Source: Microvirga sp. (lineage in GTDB: Bacteria; Pseudomonadota; Alphaproteobacteria; Rhizobiales; Beijerinckiaceae). Taken from it: a stretch of DNA of 64,000 bases. The notes under the pieces were generated by a model that was not told where the DNA came from, did no database searches, and saw only the letters and a list, made by a program, of their open reading frames with translations. Each line of letters begins with the position of its first letter. Within the stretch, counting starts at the first letter, position 1. The stretch spans positions 124,001 through 188,000 of the forward strand of contig NZ_JACXAB010000006.1 in assembly GCF_014699075.1 (NCBI RefSeq), in the 5' to 3' direction. A program made the position numbers and the translations under genes. Below are positions 30,734-37,204 of this stretch, in pieces.

Positions 30734-31435
30734 ATGAAGTTAGAAAAAATAACTCAATTGCCGAACACCCGCTCCAAGCGCCACTACGAGGACGCTTGCG
30801 CGGCGGCTCACGCCCTCGACCTTGTGGGCGAGCGCTGGGCGCTTCTGGTGATCCGCGAGCTCATGATGGGGCCGAAACGTTTCAGCGACCTGCGCGAGAG
30901 CCTGCCGGGGATCAGCGCCAATGTGCTCACCCAGCGGCTCGAAGGCCTTGAGGCCGCAGGGGTTCTGGTACGGCGCAAGCTGCCGCCGCCCGCTTCCACC
31001 CAGGTCTATGAACTCACGGAATGGGGCTACGAGAGCGAGCCGATCTTTCAGGCGCTCGGCCGGTGGGCGGCGCGCTCACCCCGGCATGACCCGACCCTGC
31101 CGTTCAGCACCGCATCCTTCCTGCTGTCGCTGAGAACGATGCTCGATTCCAAGCGAGCGGAGGGCCTGGAGGCGCGGGTGGGCTTCCGCCTCGGCGAGGA
31201 GACATTTCTGGCGCAGCTAGCGGGTGGAAGAATCGAGATCAGCCGCAGCGCTCTTCAGGGTGCCGACCTGATTTTAACCGGCACACCGCCGGTGCTGGCA
31301 GGTGCGATCTACGGAGGTCAGCCGCTGGAGGCGCTTGAGAAGGCAGGGGCCTTGCAGATCGAGGGCGACCGCGCCCTTGCTCGGCACTTCATCGGCCTGT
31401 TCCCTTTGCCTCCGAAAGCTTCAATCCCGGCCTAG
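30734..31435 (+). CDS. HxlR-family winged-helix regulator with C-terminal SCP2-like domain
   Basis: A 233-residue regulator. The N-terminal HxlR domain (about 15-115) is clear: CAAAHALDLVGERWALLVIR, ELMMGPKRFSDLRESLPGIS, VLTQRLEGLEAAGVLVRR, PPPASTQVYELTEWG. HxlR proteins sense thiol-reactive compounds such as aldehydes and quinones; here the usual N-terminal Cys is present in DACAAAH. The C-terminal 110 residues resemble an SCP2/sterol-carrier-like ligand domain (GADLILTGTPPVLAGAIYGG). Divergent from the VOC/DoxX/YCII cluster, its likely target. The last 4 bp overlap the convergent hydrolase gene. Confidence 0.9.
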   Translation: MKLEKITQLPNTRSKRHYEDACAAAHALDLVGERWALLVIRELMMGPKRFSDLRESLPGISANVLTQRLEGLEAAGVLVRRKLPPPASTQVYELTEWGYESEPIFQALGRWAARSPRHDPTLPFSTASFLLSLRTMLDSKRAEGLEARVGFRLGEETFLAQLAGGRIEISRSALQGADLILTGTPPVLAGAIYGGQPLEALEKAGALQIEGDRALARHFIGLFPLPPKASIPA

Positions 31436-32172
31436 CGCAGCGTCTCGTCGAACAGGGTAAGCAGGCGCTTCCAATGGCGCTCGGCGCCGCGCTCGTCATA
31501 GACCCTGTTGTCCGGAACGGCCCAGCCATGGGCCATGCCGACATAGTTCTCGATCACGTGGTCGATCTCGGCCCGGCGCAGGGCCTCGGCCAGGCGCGCC
31601 GACTGCTCGGGCGGGAAACTCTCGTCAACGCCGGCACTGCCCACATAAACCCGGCCCTTGATCGTCGCCACGTTCAGGTGCGGGCTGTCGGGCGCCTCGC
31701 TGGCAAGACGCCCGCCGTGGAAGCTCGCCGCAGCGGCGATGCGGTCCGGATAGGCCGCCGCCGCGTTGATGGCGCGGCTGCCGCCCATGCAATAGCCGAC
31801 GGTGCCGATCCGACCCGAGGCTCCGCCTCGCGTCAACGCCTCCAGGAAGGCTGCGCTGTCGCGCCGGGTCATGTCCTGGGTCGTGTCGCTGATCATGCTC
31901 CGCAGCTTTGTGCGGGTGGGCTCTTCGCTGAAGGCGGTCTTGGCATCAAGGGGGCCATAATCGCCGTAGCGGTAGAAGAGATCGGGCAGCAGAACCACAT
32001 AGCCCTCACCCGCCAAGCGCTCGGCCATGGCATCGAGCGCAGGACGAGGCCCGAAGGCATCCATATAGAGGATCACGCCGGGAATCTCCGACGCGGGCCG
32101 GCGGCTCGGGTGAAACAGGCCGGCCTTGGCGGTTCCATCCTGGGTCTTGATCGCGATGTCCTGCTTCGCCAT
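31432..32172 (-). CDS. dienelactone hydrolase family protein
   Basis: A 246-residue alpha/beta hydrolase. The nucleophile is Cys in GTVGYCMGGSRAINAAAAYP, as in true dienelactone hydrolase; the acid is Asp in GSAGVDESFPPE and the His lies in GMAHGWAVPD. The motif GVILYMDAFGPRPALDAMAE gives the oxyanion region. Dienelactone hydrolases act on ring-cleavage lactones, but many relatives are general carboxyl esterases. The start at 32172 (MAKQDIAIKTQDG) gives normal length. It overlaps the end of the HxlR gene by 4 bp (convergent). Confidence 0.93.
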   Translation of the reverse strand: MAKQDIAIKTQDGTAKAGLFHPSRRPASEIPGVILYMDAFGPRPALDAMAERLAGEGYVVLLPDLFYRYGDYGPLDAKTAFSEEPTRTKLRSMISDTTQDMTRRDSAAFLEALTRGGASGRIGTVGYCMGGSRAINAAAAYPDRIAAAASFHGGRLASEAPDSPHLNVATIKGRVYVGSAGVDESFPPEQSARLAEALRRAEIDHVIENYVGMAHGWAVPDNRVYDERGAERHWKRLLTLFDETLR

Positions 32173-32303
32173 GTCCGTCTCCCATCGAGCCTGTCGCGGA
32201 ACCGCTGCCGCCTGCATGCGTTCCCTGCCCTCTCCTATGCCCGCATGGGAGCACACTTTCAAATCCGGCAGCGCCGGCGGGCTTTTCTTACCAGGGCAAT
32301 CAC

Positions 32304-33392
32304 ATGACTGCGTCGTCAAAGCTCGGACAGGATCAGCCGCTCGTTCTCGTGCTCGGCGGCGGCAACGCGCTGGGCTCCTACCTCGCGGGCGCCTACGAAC
32401 AGCTGCAGCAACGGCGGATCGAGCCGCAATGGATTGTCGGCGGGTCCATCGGGGCCGTTACAGGAGCCATCATCGCCGGCAACGCGCCGGAGGACCGCCT
32501 GCCGCGGCTCAAAGAATTCTGGGACGAGGCGATGATCAGCACGCCGGGCCTGCTCGGGCGCGGCACGAAGATCCGGCACACCTACAACGAGCTGCACACG
32601 ATCACGGCGCTCCTGTTCGGCCGGCCCGGCCTGTTCGGGCACCGTTTTCCCGGCATGCTGTCCATGCTGCCCTGGATGCCGGGCGATGTGGCGCTCTACG
32701 ATCATAGACCTCTTCAGCAGACGCTGGAGCGGCTCGTCGATTTCGACCGGCTGAACCGGGCGGACATTCGCCTGACCATCGGCTGCGTCGATCTCGAAAG
32801 CGGCGAGGATGTTCTCTTCGACAACACCCGCGACACGCTCACGCCCGAGCACTTTCTGGCGAGCGCCGCCATCACGCCGGTCTTCCCGCCGGTCGAGATC
32901 GGCGGGCGTCTGCTCTGCGATCCGGGCTACACCAACAACCTGCCCATCGAGGTGCCATTCGCGGAGCCGCGAGGTGAAGATTTCACCTGCATCGCCGTCG
33001 AGCTGTTCAGCCTGCACGCCTCGCGTCCGGCTTCGCTCGATTCGGCCGCGGAGCGGGCCAACGACATGATCTTCGCAAGTCCCACGCACCGGGCCCTGAA
33101 GGGGCTCAAGCGGGAGTACGCCTTGCGTGAACAGCTGGAGCCTGACGGTCCCCAGGCCACGCTGTTGCACTTGGCCTACTTTGCGGGAAGCGACGAGCGG
33201 GCGGGAAAAACCTTCGACTACTCGCCGTCCTCGATCCGTGACCGCTGGGCTGCCGGACAGCGCGACATGGACAAGAGCCTCGCCCTCCTGGATAGCGCTC
33301 CCGCTGAGCGGCACCGCTTCCGCTACCTGGCTCTGAGCCCGGAGCAGGAGGCCGCTTCGGCCGAAGCCGGGGCAGTCGCAGCCCGAGCGTGA
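32304..33392 (+). CDS. patatin-like phospholipase family protein
   Basis: A 362-residue cytoplasmic or membrane-associated lipid acyl hydrolase. Motifs: Gly-rich oxyanion loop VLGGGNALGSYLAGAYEQL, nucleophile elbow IVGGSIGAVTGAI (G-x-S-x-G) and catalytic Asp in LCDPGYTNNLP (D-P-G in place of D-G-G/A). The C-terminal 100 residues (KTFDYSPSSIRDRWAAGQRD) are found in a bacterial subgroup of unknown substrate. No signal peptide. The start could also be slightly downstream but 32304 fits well. Confidence 0.92.
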   Translation: MTASSKLGQDQPLVLVLGGGNALGSYLAGAYEQLQQRRIEPQWIVGGSIGAVTGAIIAGNAPEDRLPRLKEFWDEAMISTPGLLGRGTKIRHTYNELHTITALLFGRPGLFGHRFPGMLSMLPWMPGDVALYDHRPLQQTLERLVDFDRLNRADIRLTIGCVDLESGEDVLFDNTRDTLTPEHFLASAAITPVFPPVEIGGRLLCDPGYTNNLPIEVPFAEPRGEDFTCIAVELFSLHASRPASLDSAAERANDMIFASPTHRALKGLKREYALREQLEPDGPQATLLHLAYFAGSDERAGKTFDYSPSSIRDRWAAGQRDMDKSLALLDSAPAERHRFRYLALSPEQEAASAEAGAVAARA

Positions 33393-33396
33393 ACGG

Positions 33397-33576
33397 TCAG
33401 GGTCCGCCGGCGAGCGACCCCACCACCGCCATGGTGAGTTCGTCGAGATTGACCCGGCCCTCGATGGTGATCGTCTCGTCTTCGCCCGTCCTGACACGCA
33501 GGCCCTGCTCGCCGGCCTCGGACTGGCGCTTCAGCTCCGCGATAATGGCCTCGCGCACGTGATCCTCGATGTTCAT
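33397..33576 (-). CDS. 59-residue hypothetical protein with EcfG-like promoter
   Basis: The product reads MNIEDHVREAIIAELKRQSE and continues with a basic-acidic beta-rich part (VRTGEDETITIEGRVNLDEL) and a short hydrophobic end. No family recognised. It lies 5 bp after the convergent patatin gene. A near-perfect EcfG-type promoter lies 37-62 nt upstream, which supports a real, stress-induced gene. Confidence 0.7.
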   Translation of the reverse strand: MNIEDHVREAIIAELKRQSEAGEQGLRVRTGEDETITIEGRVNLDELTMAVVGSLAGGP

Positions 33577-33612
33577 CGCAGTCTCCGTTCGAATGACATC
33601 ATCCGGCTGTCG

Positions 33613-33638
33613 AACGTCGGCGCTGACAGCCCTGTTCC
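33613..33638 (-). promoter_or_regulatory. EcfG-type promoter of the 59-residue protein gene
   Basis: On the minus strand GGAAC (33638-33634), 17 bases, CGTT (33616-33613): exact match to the general-stress consensus GGAAC-N16/17-CGTT. Confidence 0.6.
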
Positions 33639-33655
33639 ACATCGGCTGCCGGTGC

Positions 33656-33928
33656 TCAGTCTGTGGCCTTGTTCGCCTTGAGCATTTTGAATGCCTCGGC
33701 CTCCATGGTGCCGCGCTCGTTGTTGCAGGCGGAGCAGGCCAGGACGAGGTTGTCGCGGGTGAGCGGGCCGCCGTAGGATCTTGGGAACACATGGTCGAGG
33801 GTCGCAAGATCCGGGGCGCGTTTCACCCCCGGACCGGGACGGCGCGCCGGGATACCGCAATAGACGCAGCACCCTCCGTCGCGGGCATAAACATCCTCGA
33901 AGAGCTTGAGGCGCTGCGCGGCTTTCAT
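33656..33928 (-). CDS. HNH endonuclease domain protein
   Basis: A 90-residue stand-alone HNH nuclease. It has the two zinc-binding pairs CVYC and CSAC, the catalytic LDHVFPRSYGGPLTRDNLVL and CNNERG. Such small HNH proteins are widespread and may act on DNA without known specificity. The start at 33928 (MKAAQRLKLFEDVYARDGGC) is the natural one; upstream frame overlaps the promoter of the BON gene. It is divergent from that gene. Confidence 0.9.
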   Translation of the reverse strand: MKAAQRLKLFEDVYARDGGCCVYCGIPARRPGPGVKRAPDLATLDHVFPRSYGGPLTRDNLVLACSACNNERGTMEAEAFKMLKANKATD

Positions 33929-33967
33929 GGGGTTGGAGTACTCTTCGTTGTGTTGCGATTGTCGTGT

Positions 33968-33992
33968 GGAACCACGCGCAAGCCGGGTGGTT
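33968..33992 (+). promoter_or_regulatory. EcfG-type promoter of the BON-domain gene
   Basis: GGAAC (33968-33972), 16 bases, GGTT (33989-33992), 28 nt before the ATG. Perfect -35, near-consensus -10 of the EcfG class. Confidence 0.55.
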
Positions 33993-34019
33993 GCTCCTGC
34001 AATCACAGGAGCAACCACC
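33986..34019 (+). promoter_or_regulatory. perfect inverted repeat burying the BON gene ribosome site
   Basis: GGTGGTTGCTCCTG (33986-33999), loop CAATCA, CAGGAGCAACCACC (34006-34019). The Shine-Dalgarno AGGAG (34007-34011) is in the right arm and the next base is the A of the start codon. It overlaps the -10 element of the EcfG-like promoter. Confidence 0.7.
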
Positions 34020-34568
34020 ATGGTAGACACCCGCCGCAGGAACCGGAACCCCTTCGACGACGACAACGGCTACGGTGACGTGCCCCAGGGCGCCGTGGGT
34101 TTCCGCGGCGAGGGCCGAGAGTATCCGGGCGGCTACGGCAGCGATGCCAACGCGTTTTCCGGAGGCGTGATCGACGACGGGCGGGGTGGCCCGCGCGATG
34201 ACGAGGGCTTCGACCCAGGCTACAGCCGGTCCCGCTCCGGGTATGGCGCCTTCGGCGACCGCGATCCCAACGATGCCGATGTCCGCTCCGGTCGGAATGA
34301 GGGCCAGGCCGGCGCAGGCCGGCATCGCGGCCGCGGCCCCAAGGGCTACCGGCGGTCGGACGAGCGCATCCACGAGGATGTATGCGAGCGCCTGACGGAG
34401 GATCCGTTGATCGACGCCTCGAACATCGAAGTTCTCGTGAAGGACGGCGAGATCACCCTCAACGGCACCGTCATGAGCCGTGGCCTCAAGCGCCGCGCCG
34501 AGGATCTGGTCGAGCTCGCCTCCGGCGTTTCGCACGTTCAGAACAATCTTCGCGTGCAGGGTGTCTGA
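34020..34568 (+). CDS. BON-domain protein with disordered Gly/Arg/Asp-rich N-terminus
   Basis: A 182-residue protein. Residues 1-110 are low complexity (RRRNRNPFDDDNGYGDVPQG, DRDPNDADVRSGRNEGQ), without a signal peptide. Residues 112-182 form a BON domain (DERIHEDVCERLTEDPLID, IEVLVKDGEITLNGTVMSRG, VSHVQNNLRVQ). BON domains bind membranes or lipids and are common in osmotic-stress proteins such as OsmY. The EcfG-type promoter agrees with a stress role. A cytoplasmic location is likely given the lack of a signal. A hairpin covers the ribosome site. Confidence 0.9.
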   Translation: MVDTRRRNRNPFDDDNGYGDVPQGAVGFRGEGREYPGGYGSDANAFSGGVIDDGRGGPRDDEGFDPGYSRSRSGYGAFGDRDPNDADVRSGRNEGQAGAGRHRGRGPKGYRRSDERIHEDVCERLTEDPLIDASNIEVLVKDGEITLNGTVMSRGLKRRAEDLVELASGVSHVQNNLRVQGV

Positions 34569-34574
34569 ACCCCG

Positions 34575-34606
34575 TGGCAGCCCTGCTTCATCAGGGCTGC
34601 CATTTT
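34575..34606 (+). terminator. Rho-independent terminator of the BON gene
   Basis: TGGCAGCCCTG-CTTCAT-CAGGGCTGCCA followed by TTTTC, 7 nt after the stop. It lies between two convergent genes (the HAD gene ends at 34611). Confidence 0.85.
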
Positions 34607-34610
34607 CGTG

Positions 34611-35279
34611 TCATGACGCAAACGGCGAGCTGTCGTAGCGGTGCAGCAGGCTCTCGACGTCGCGATAGACCGCGATGCAGCCTGCATCCTTCAGGGCCTG
34701 CTCCGAAAAGCCGCCGGACAAAACTCCGATGGATTTCATCCCCGCCTTGCGCGCAGCCTCCGCATCATAGGGCGTATCGCCGATCACCACGGCCTCTTCA
34801 GGCGTGAGCGGTGCAAGCTTCGCGAGCGCAGCCTCGAAGATGTCCGGAAACGGTTTCGAGCGCTCCGCATCGTCCGACGAGGTCGCCGAGTCGATAAGAT
34901 CGGCGATGCCGGCAATCCCCTTGTATTGCTCGACCTCATCCGCACTGCCCGACGACGCCAGCACCGCTTTCTGCCCTGCCGCGCGGACGCGCTCAAAAAG
35001 CTCCCGGACAGCGGGAAAGGCGCGCACCTGATGCAGGTACTCGCGCTTGAAGAGTTCCGCGCGGAAGCCCTTGATGGCGTCGCCCCGCTGCTCGATCACC
35101 TCAGGCGGCAGAAGCCCGTGCAGGATCTGATCGCCGCCCTTGCCGATCTGCGAGCGCAAATCCTGAAACGCAATCTCGAATCCAAAATGCTTGAGAGCTC
35201 TCACCCAGGCTTCCGCGTGAAGGTCGACGGTGTCGATGAGCGTGCCGTCGATGTCGAAGATAGCTGCTTTGATCATCAT
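34611..35279 (-). CDS. HAD superfamily hydrolase (phosphoglycolate-phosphatase-like)
   Basis: A 222-residue subclass-I HAD phosphatase. Motif I FDIDGTLIDTVDLHAEAW, motif II LASSGSADEV, motif III Lys in SKPFPDIFEAAL and motif IV VVIGDTPYDAEAARKAGM are all intact. The cap domain is the helical type typical of phosphoglycolate phosphatase and beta-phosphoglucomutase relatives. Substrate not predictable. The start codon at 35279 is one of two tandem ATGs. Confidence 0.94.
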   Translation of the reverse strand: MMIKAAIFDIDGTLIDTVDLHAEAWVRALKHFGFEIAFQDLRSQIGKGGDQILHGLLPPEVIEQRGDAIKGFRAELFKREYLHQVRAFPAVRELFERVRAAGQKAVLASSGSADEVEQYKGIAGIADLIDSATSSDDAERSKPFPDIFEAALAKLAPLTPEEAVVIGDTPYDAEAARKAGMKSIGVLSGGFSEQALKDAGCIAVYRDVESLLHRYDSSPFAS

Positions 35280-35331
35280 TTCTCCAAGTGCCGGAGAACT
35301 GCACTCCCCGTTGAGGCGGGCCAGCCGCTCC

Positions 35332-35538
35332 TCACGGCACCTCAGGCTGAGGCATCGGGTGAATGGCCGGCCTGTCCGACTCAGGCGGCTGTTCCGGCAG
35401 GGATGAGGGAACGCCGGTCGGAGTGGATGGTGCCGGCGTCTCCGGCGGGATCGGCATCACGGGCAAAGGCTCCGTCGGGGGCGGCTTGGGATAGAACTCG
35501 TCCGGCTGCGGATGGCTGCTGATGCGGTGTGGGGCCAA
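35332..35538 (-). CDS. 68-residue proline-rich hypothetical protein
   Basis: The product MAPHRISSHPQPDEFYPKPP... is about one third proline, with PPPTEPLPVMPIPPETPAPS, and no hydrophobic helix, so it is disordered. A weak EcfG-like pattern (AGAAC-N17-GGTT on the minus strand, 35591-35566) lies in front. No family recognised. It may be real, but composition alone is weak evidence. Confidence 0.45.
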   Translation of the reverse strand: MAPHRISSHPQPDEFYPKPPPTEPLPVMPIPPETPAPSTPTGVPSSLPEQPPESDRPAIHPMPQPEVP

Positions 35539-35714
35539 GACGCTCTCCCTGGATCTGCTTCTGACAACCGTTCAGCTCGGACAAAGGTTCTCCTGCGGAC
35601 CGGTCCAAACCCGCGTGGCCGGTCAGACTTGCGAAACCATAGGCAAGCCCTTGGCTTGACCTTACGTCCATTTGAGGCCACGACGGCTAGGTGGAACAAC
35701 GAGCCGGAAGAATC

Positions 35715-36533
35715 ATGCGCACAGCCCGATCCCTTGCCTTCCTCGCCTTCCTCGCCACTGGGTCGACCCTGGCCCAGGCAGCGGACCCCGTGTTCTCGCC
35801 TGAACCCATCCAGAGCTCCTCGGGCTGGATCGTCACGGTCAAGGGCAACCTGCGGGCAGGGCCGTCCTATCCCGGCTCGGATGATTTCAGCTTCATTGGC
35901 TATCCGTCCTTGAGCTTCCGCCGGGCGGGAACGGTCGAGCGCTTCAGCGCTCCCGACGACGGCCTGAGCTTCTCGTTGCTCGACGACTCGGCTTTCCGCG
36001 TCGGCGTGGTCGGTCGCTTCGTGGGCGGACGCTACTACGAGGACAACCGGGAACTCGTCGGCCTCGACAAGATCGACTGGGCGGTGGAGCCCGGCGTGTT
36101 CGTGGAATACTGGCCCCTGGAGTTCCTGCGCGCCCGCGCCGAGATCCGGCGTGGCTTTGGCGGGCATGAGGGCTTCGTGGCCGATTTCGGTCTCGACGCG
36201 GTGCAGCGTTTCGGCGCCGTTACCTTGTCCCTCGGTCCCAGGCTGTCGCTGGGCGACGGCGAATTCACCCGCACCTATTTCGGCGTGACGCCCGAGGAGG
36301 CGGCGCTCAACGGCCAGGTGACGGCCTACCGTCCTTCCGGTGGCATCACGTCCGTCGGCGCGACCGGCGCCGTCAGCTACGACTGGTCGCCGCAATGGTC
36401 GACCACCGCCTTCGTCACCTATAAGCATCTCGTGAGCGATGCCGCCGACAGCCCCATCGTCGAGCGCTTCGGTTCCGAGCATCAGGTCGGCGTGGGGCTC
36501 ACCGTGTCGTACTCGTTCGGCTACACGCCCTGA
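35715..36533 (+). CDS. MipA/OmpV family outer-membrane protein
   Basis: A 272-residue outer-membrane beta-barrel. Signal peptide MRTARSLAFLAFLATGSTLA-QA cleaved before ADPVF. The mature protein has amphipathic strands, GNLRAGPSYPGSDDFSFIGY at the start and ends VGVGLTVSYSFGYTP, an aromatic-ended last strand as required for barrel insertion. MipA/OmpV proteins scaffold murein enzymes or act as osmoporins. The start at 35715 is chosen for the signal peptide. Confidence 0.9.
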   Translation: MRTARSLAFLAFLATGSTLAQAADPVFSPEPIQSSSGWIVTVKGNLRAGPSYPGSDDFSFIGYPSLSFRRAGTVERFSAPDDGLSFSLLDDSAFRVGVVGRFVGGRYYEDNRELVGLDKIDWAVEPGVFVEYWPLEFLRARAEIRRGFGGHEGFVADFGLDAVQRFGAVTLSLGPRLSLGDGEFTRTYFGVTPEEAALNGQVTAYRPSGGITSVGATGAVSYDWSPQWSTTAFVTYKHLVSDAADSPIVERFGSEHQVGVGLTVSYSFGYTP

Positions 36534-36647
36534 TCGTCTGGAGATGTTTCCACTTGCGTGGAATCATCTCTCTTCTTTGGTTTGCCGAGTTTTTGACGGC
36601 GAACCGGAGCCACTTCGCCGAAAAATGCTCCAGAACTGCCCGCAGAT

Positions 36648-36676
36648 AAAAAAGCCGCCCGAGGGGCGGCTTTTTT
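36648..36676. terminator. bidirectional terminator between OmpV-like and QueD-like genes
   Basis: AAAAAAGCCGCCC-GAGG-GGCGGCTTTTTT: symmetric, with A and T tracts on both sides, suited to end both convergent transcripts. Confidence 0.9.
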
Positions 36677-36695
36677 GCTCGTTGATCGACAGCTC

Positions 36696-37085
36696 TCAGG
36701 CCGCGATACTCTCTCGGGATGCGGCGGTTTCGCCGCGGTAGATGCAGCCTTCCGAGGAGCCCGCCATGCCGCGCTTGAGCTCGACCTCTTCCAGCCCTGG
36801 GAAGCGTTCCTTCACCAGCTTCCAGATATACGTGGTGACGTTCTCCAGCGAGGCGATGCCGATGGCAGGATTGAGATCAAGGTTGCCGTGATCGAGGCCC
36901 GATCCATGCTTGCCTTTGATCTCCTCGATGTAGTTCTCTACGTCGTAGAGATTCACCGGCCACCCATACACGTCATCGACAGGTCCACCGAAGGTGAGCT
37001 TGACGATGAAGGTATGGCCATGCAGCCCGGAATACGGAGCTACCGAATGAGCAGCTTCGAATGTGAACTCACAATATGTCTTCAT
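36696..37085 (-). CDS. 6-pyruvoyl-tetrahydropterin synthase / QueD family protein with altered active site
   Basis: A 129-residue protein of the PTPS/QueD fold, which in queuosine synthesis makes 6-carboxytetrahydropterin. The zinc His set is present (FEAAHSV and GLHGHTF), plus LDHGNLDLNPAIG, SLENVTTYIW and the end GCIYRGE typical of QueD. But the catalytic Cys of the Cys-x3-His-Gly-His motif is replaced: the segment reads PYSGLHGH with Tyr where Cys is expected, and the region before GCIYRGE lacks the usual E-T-C. So it is related to QueD but may catalyse another reaction. No other queuosine genes are near. Confidence 0.85.
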   Translation of the reverse strand: MKTYCEFTFEAAHSVAPYSGLHGHTFIVKLTFGGPVDDVYGWPVNLYDVENYIEEIKGKHGSGLDHGNLDLNPAIGIASLENVTTYIWKLVKERFPGLEEVELKRGMAGSSEGCIYRGETAASRESIAA

Positions 37086-37204
37086 TCAACTTGCTCCAGC
37101 GATGGTCGGTCAGGGCGCTCTCTCAAGAGCACCACCTGCATGCAGATCATGATGAAATCATACCTAACATAGTTCGAGGGGCTCACCAACAAGACCGGGC
37201 GATC

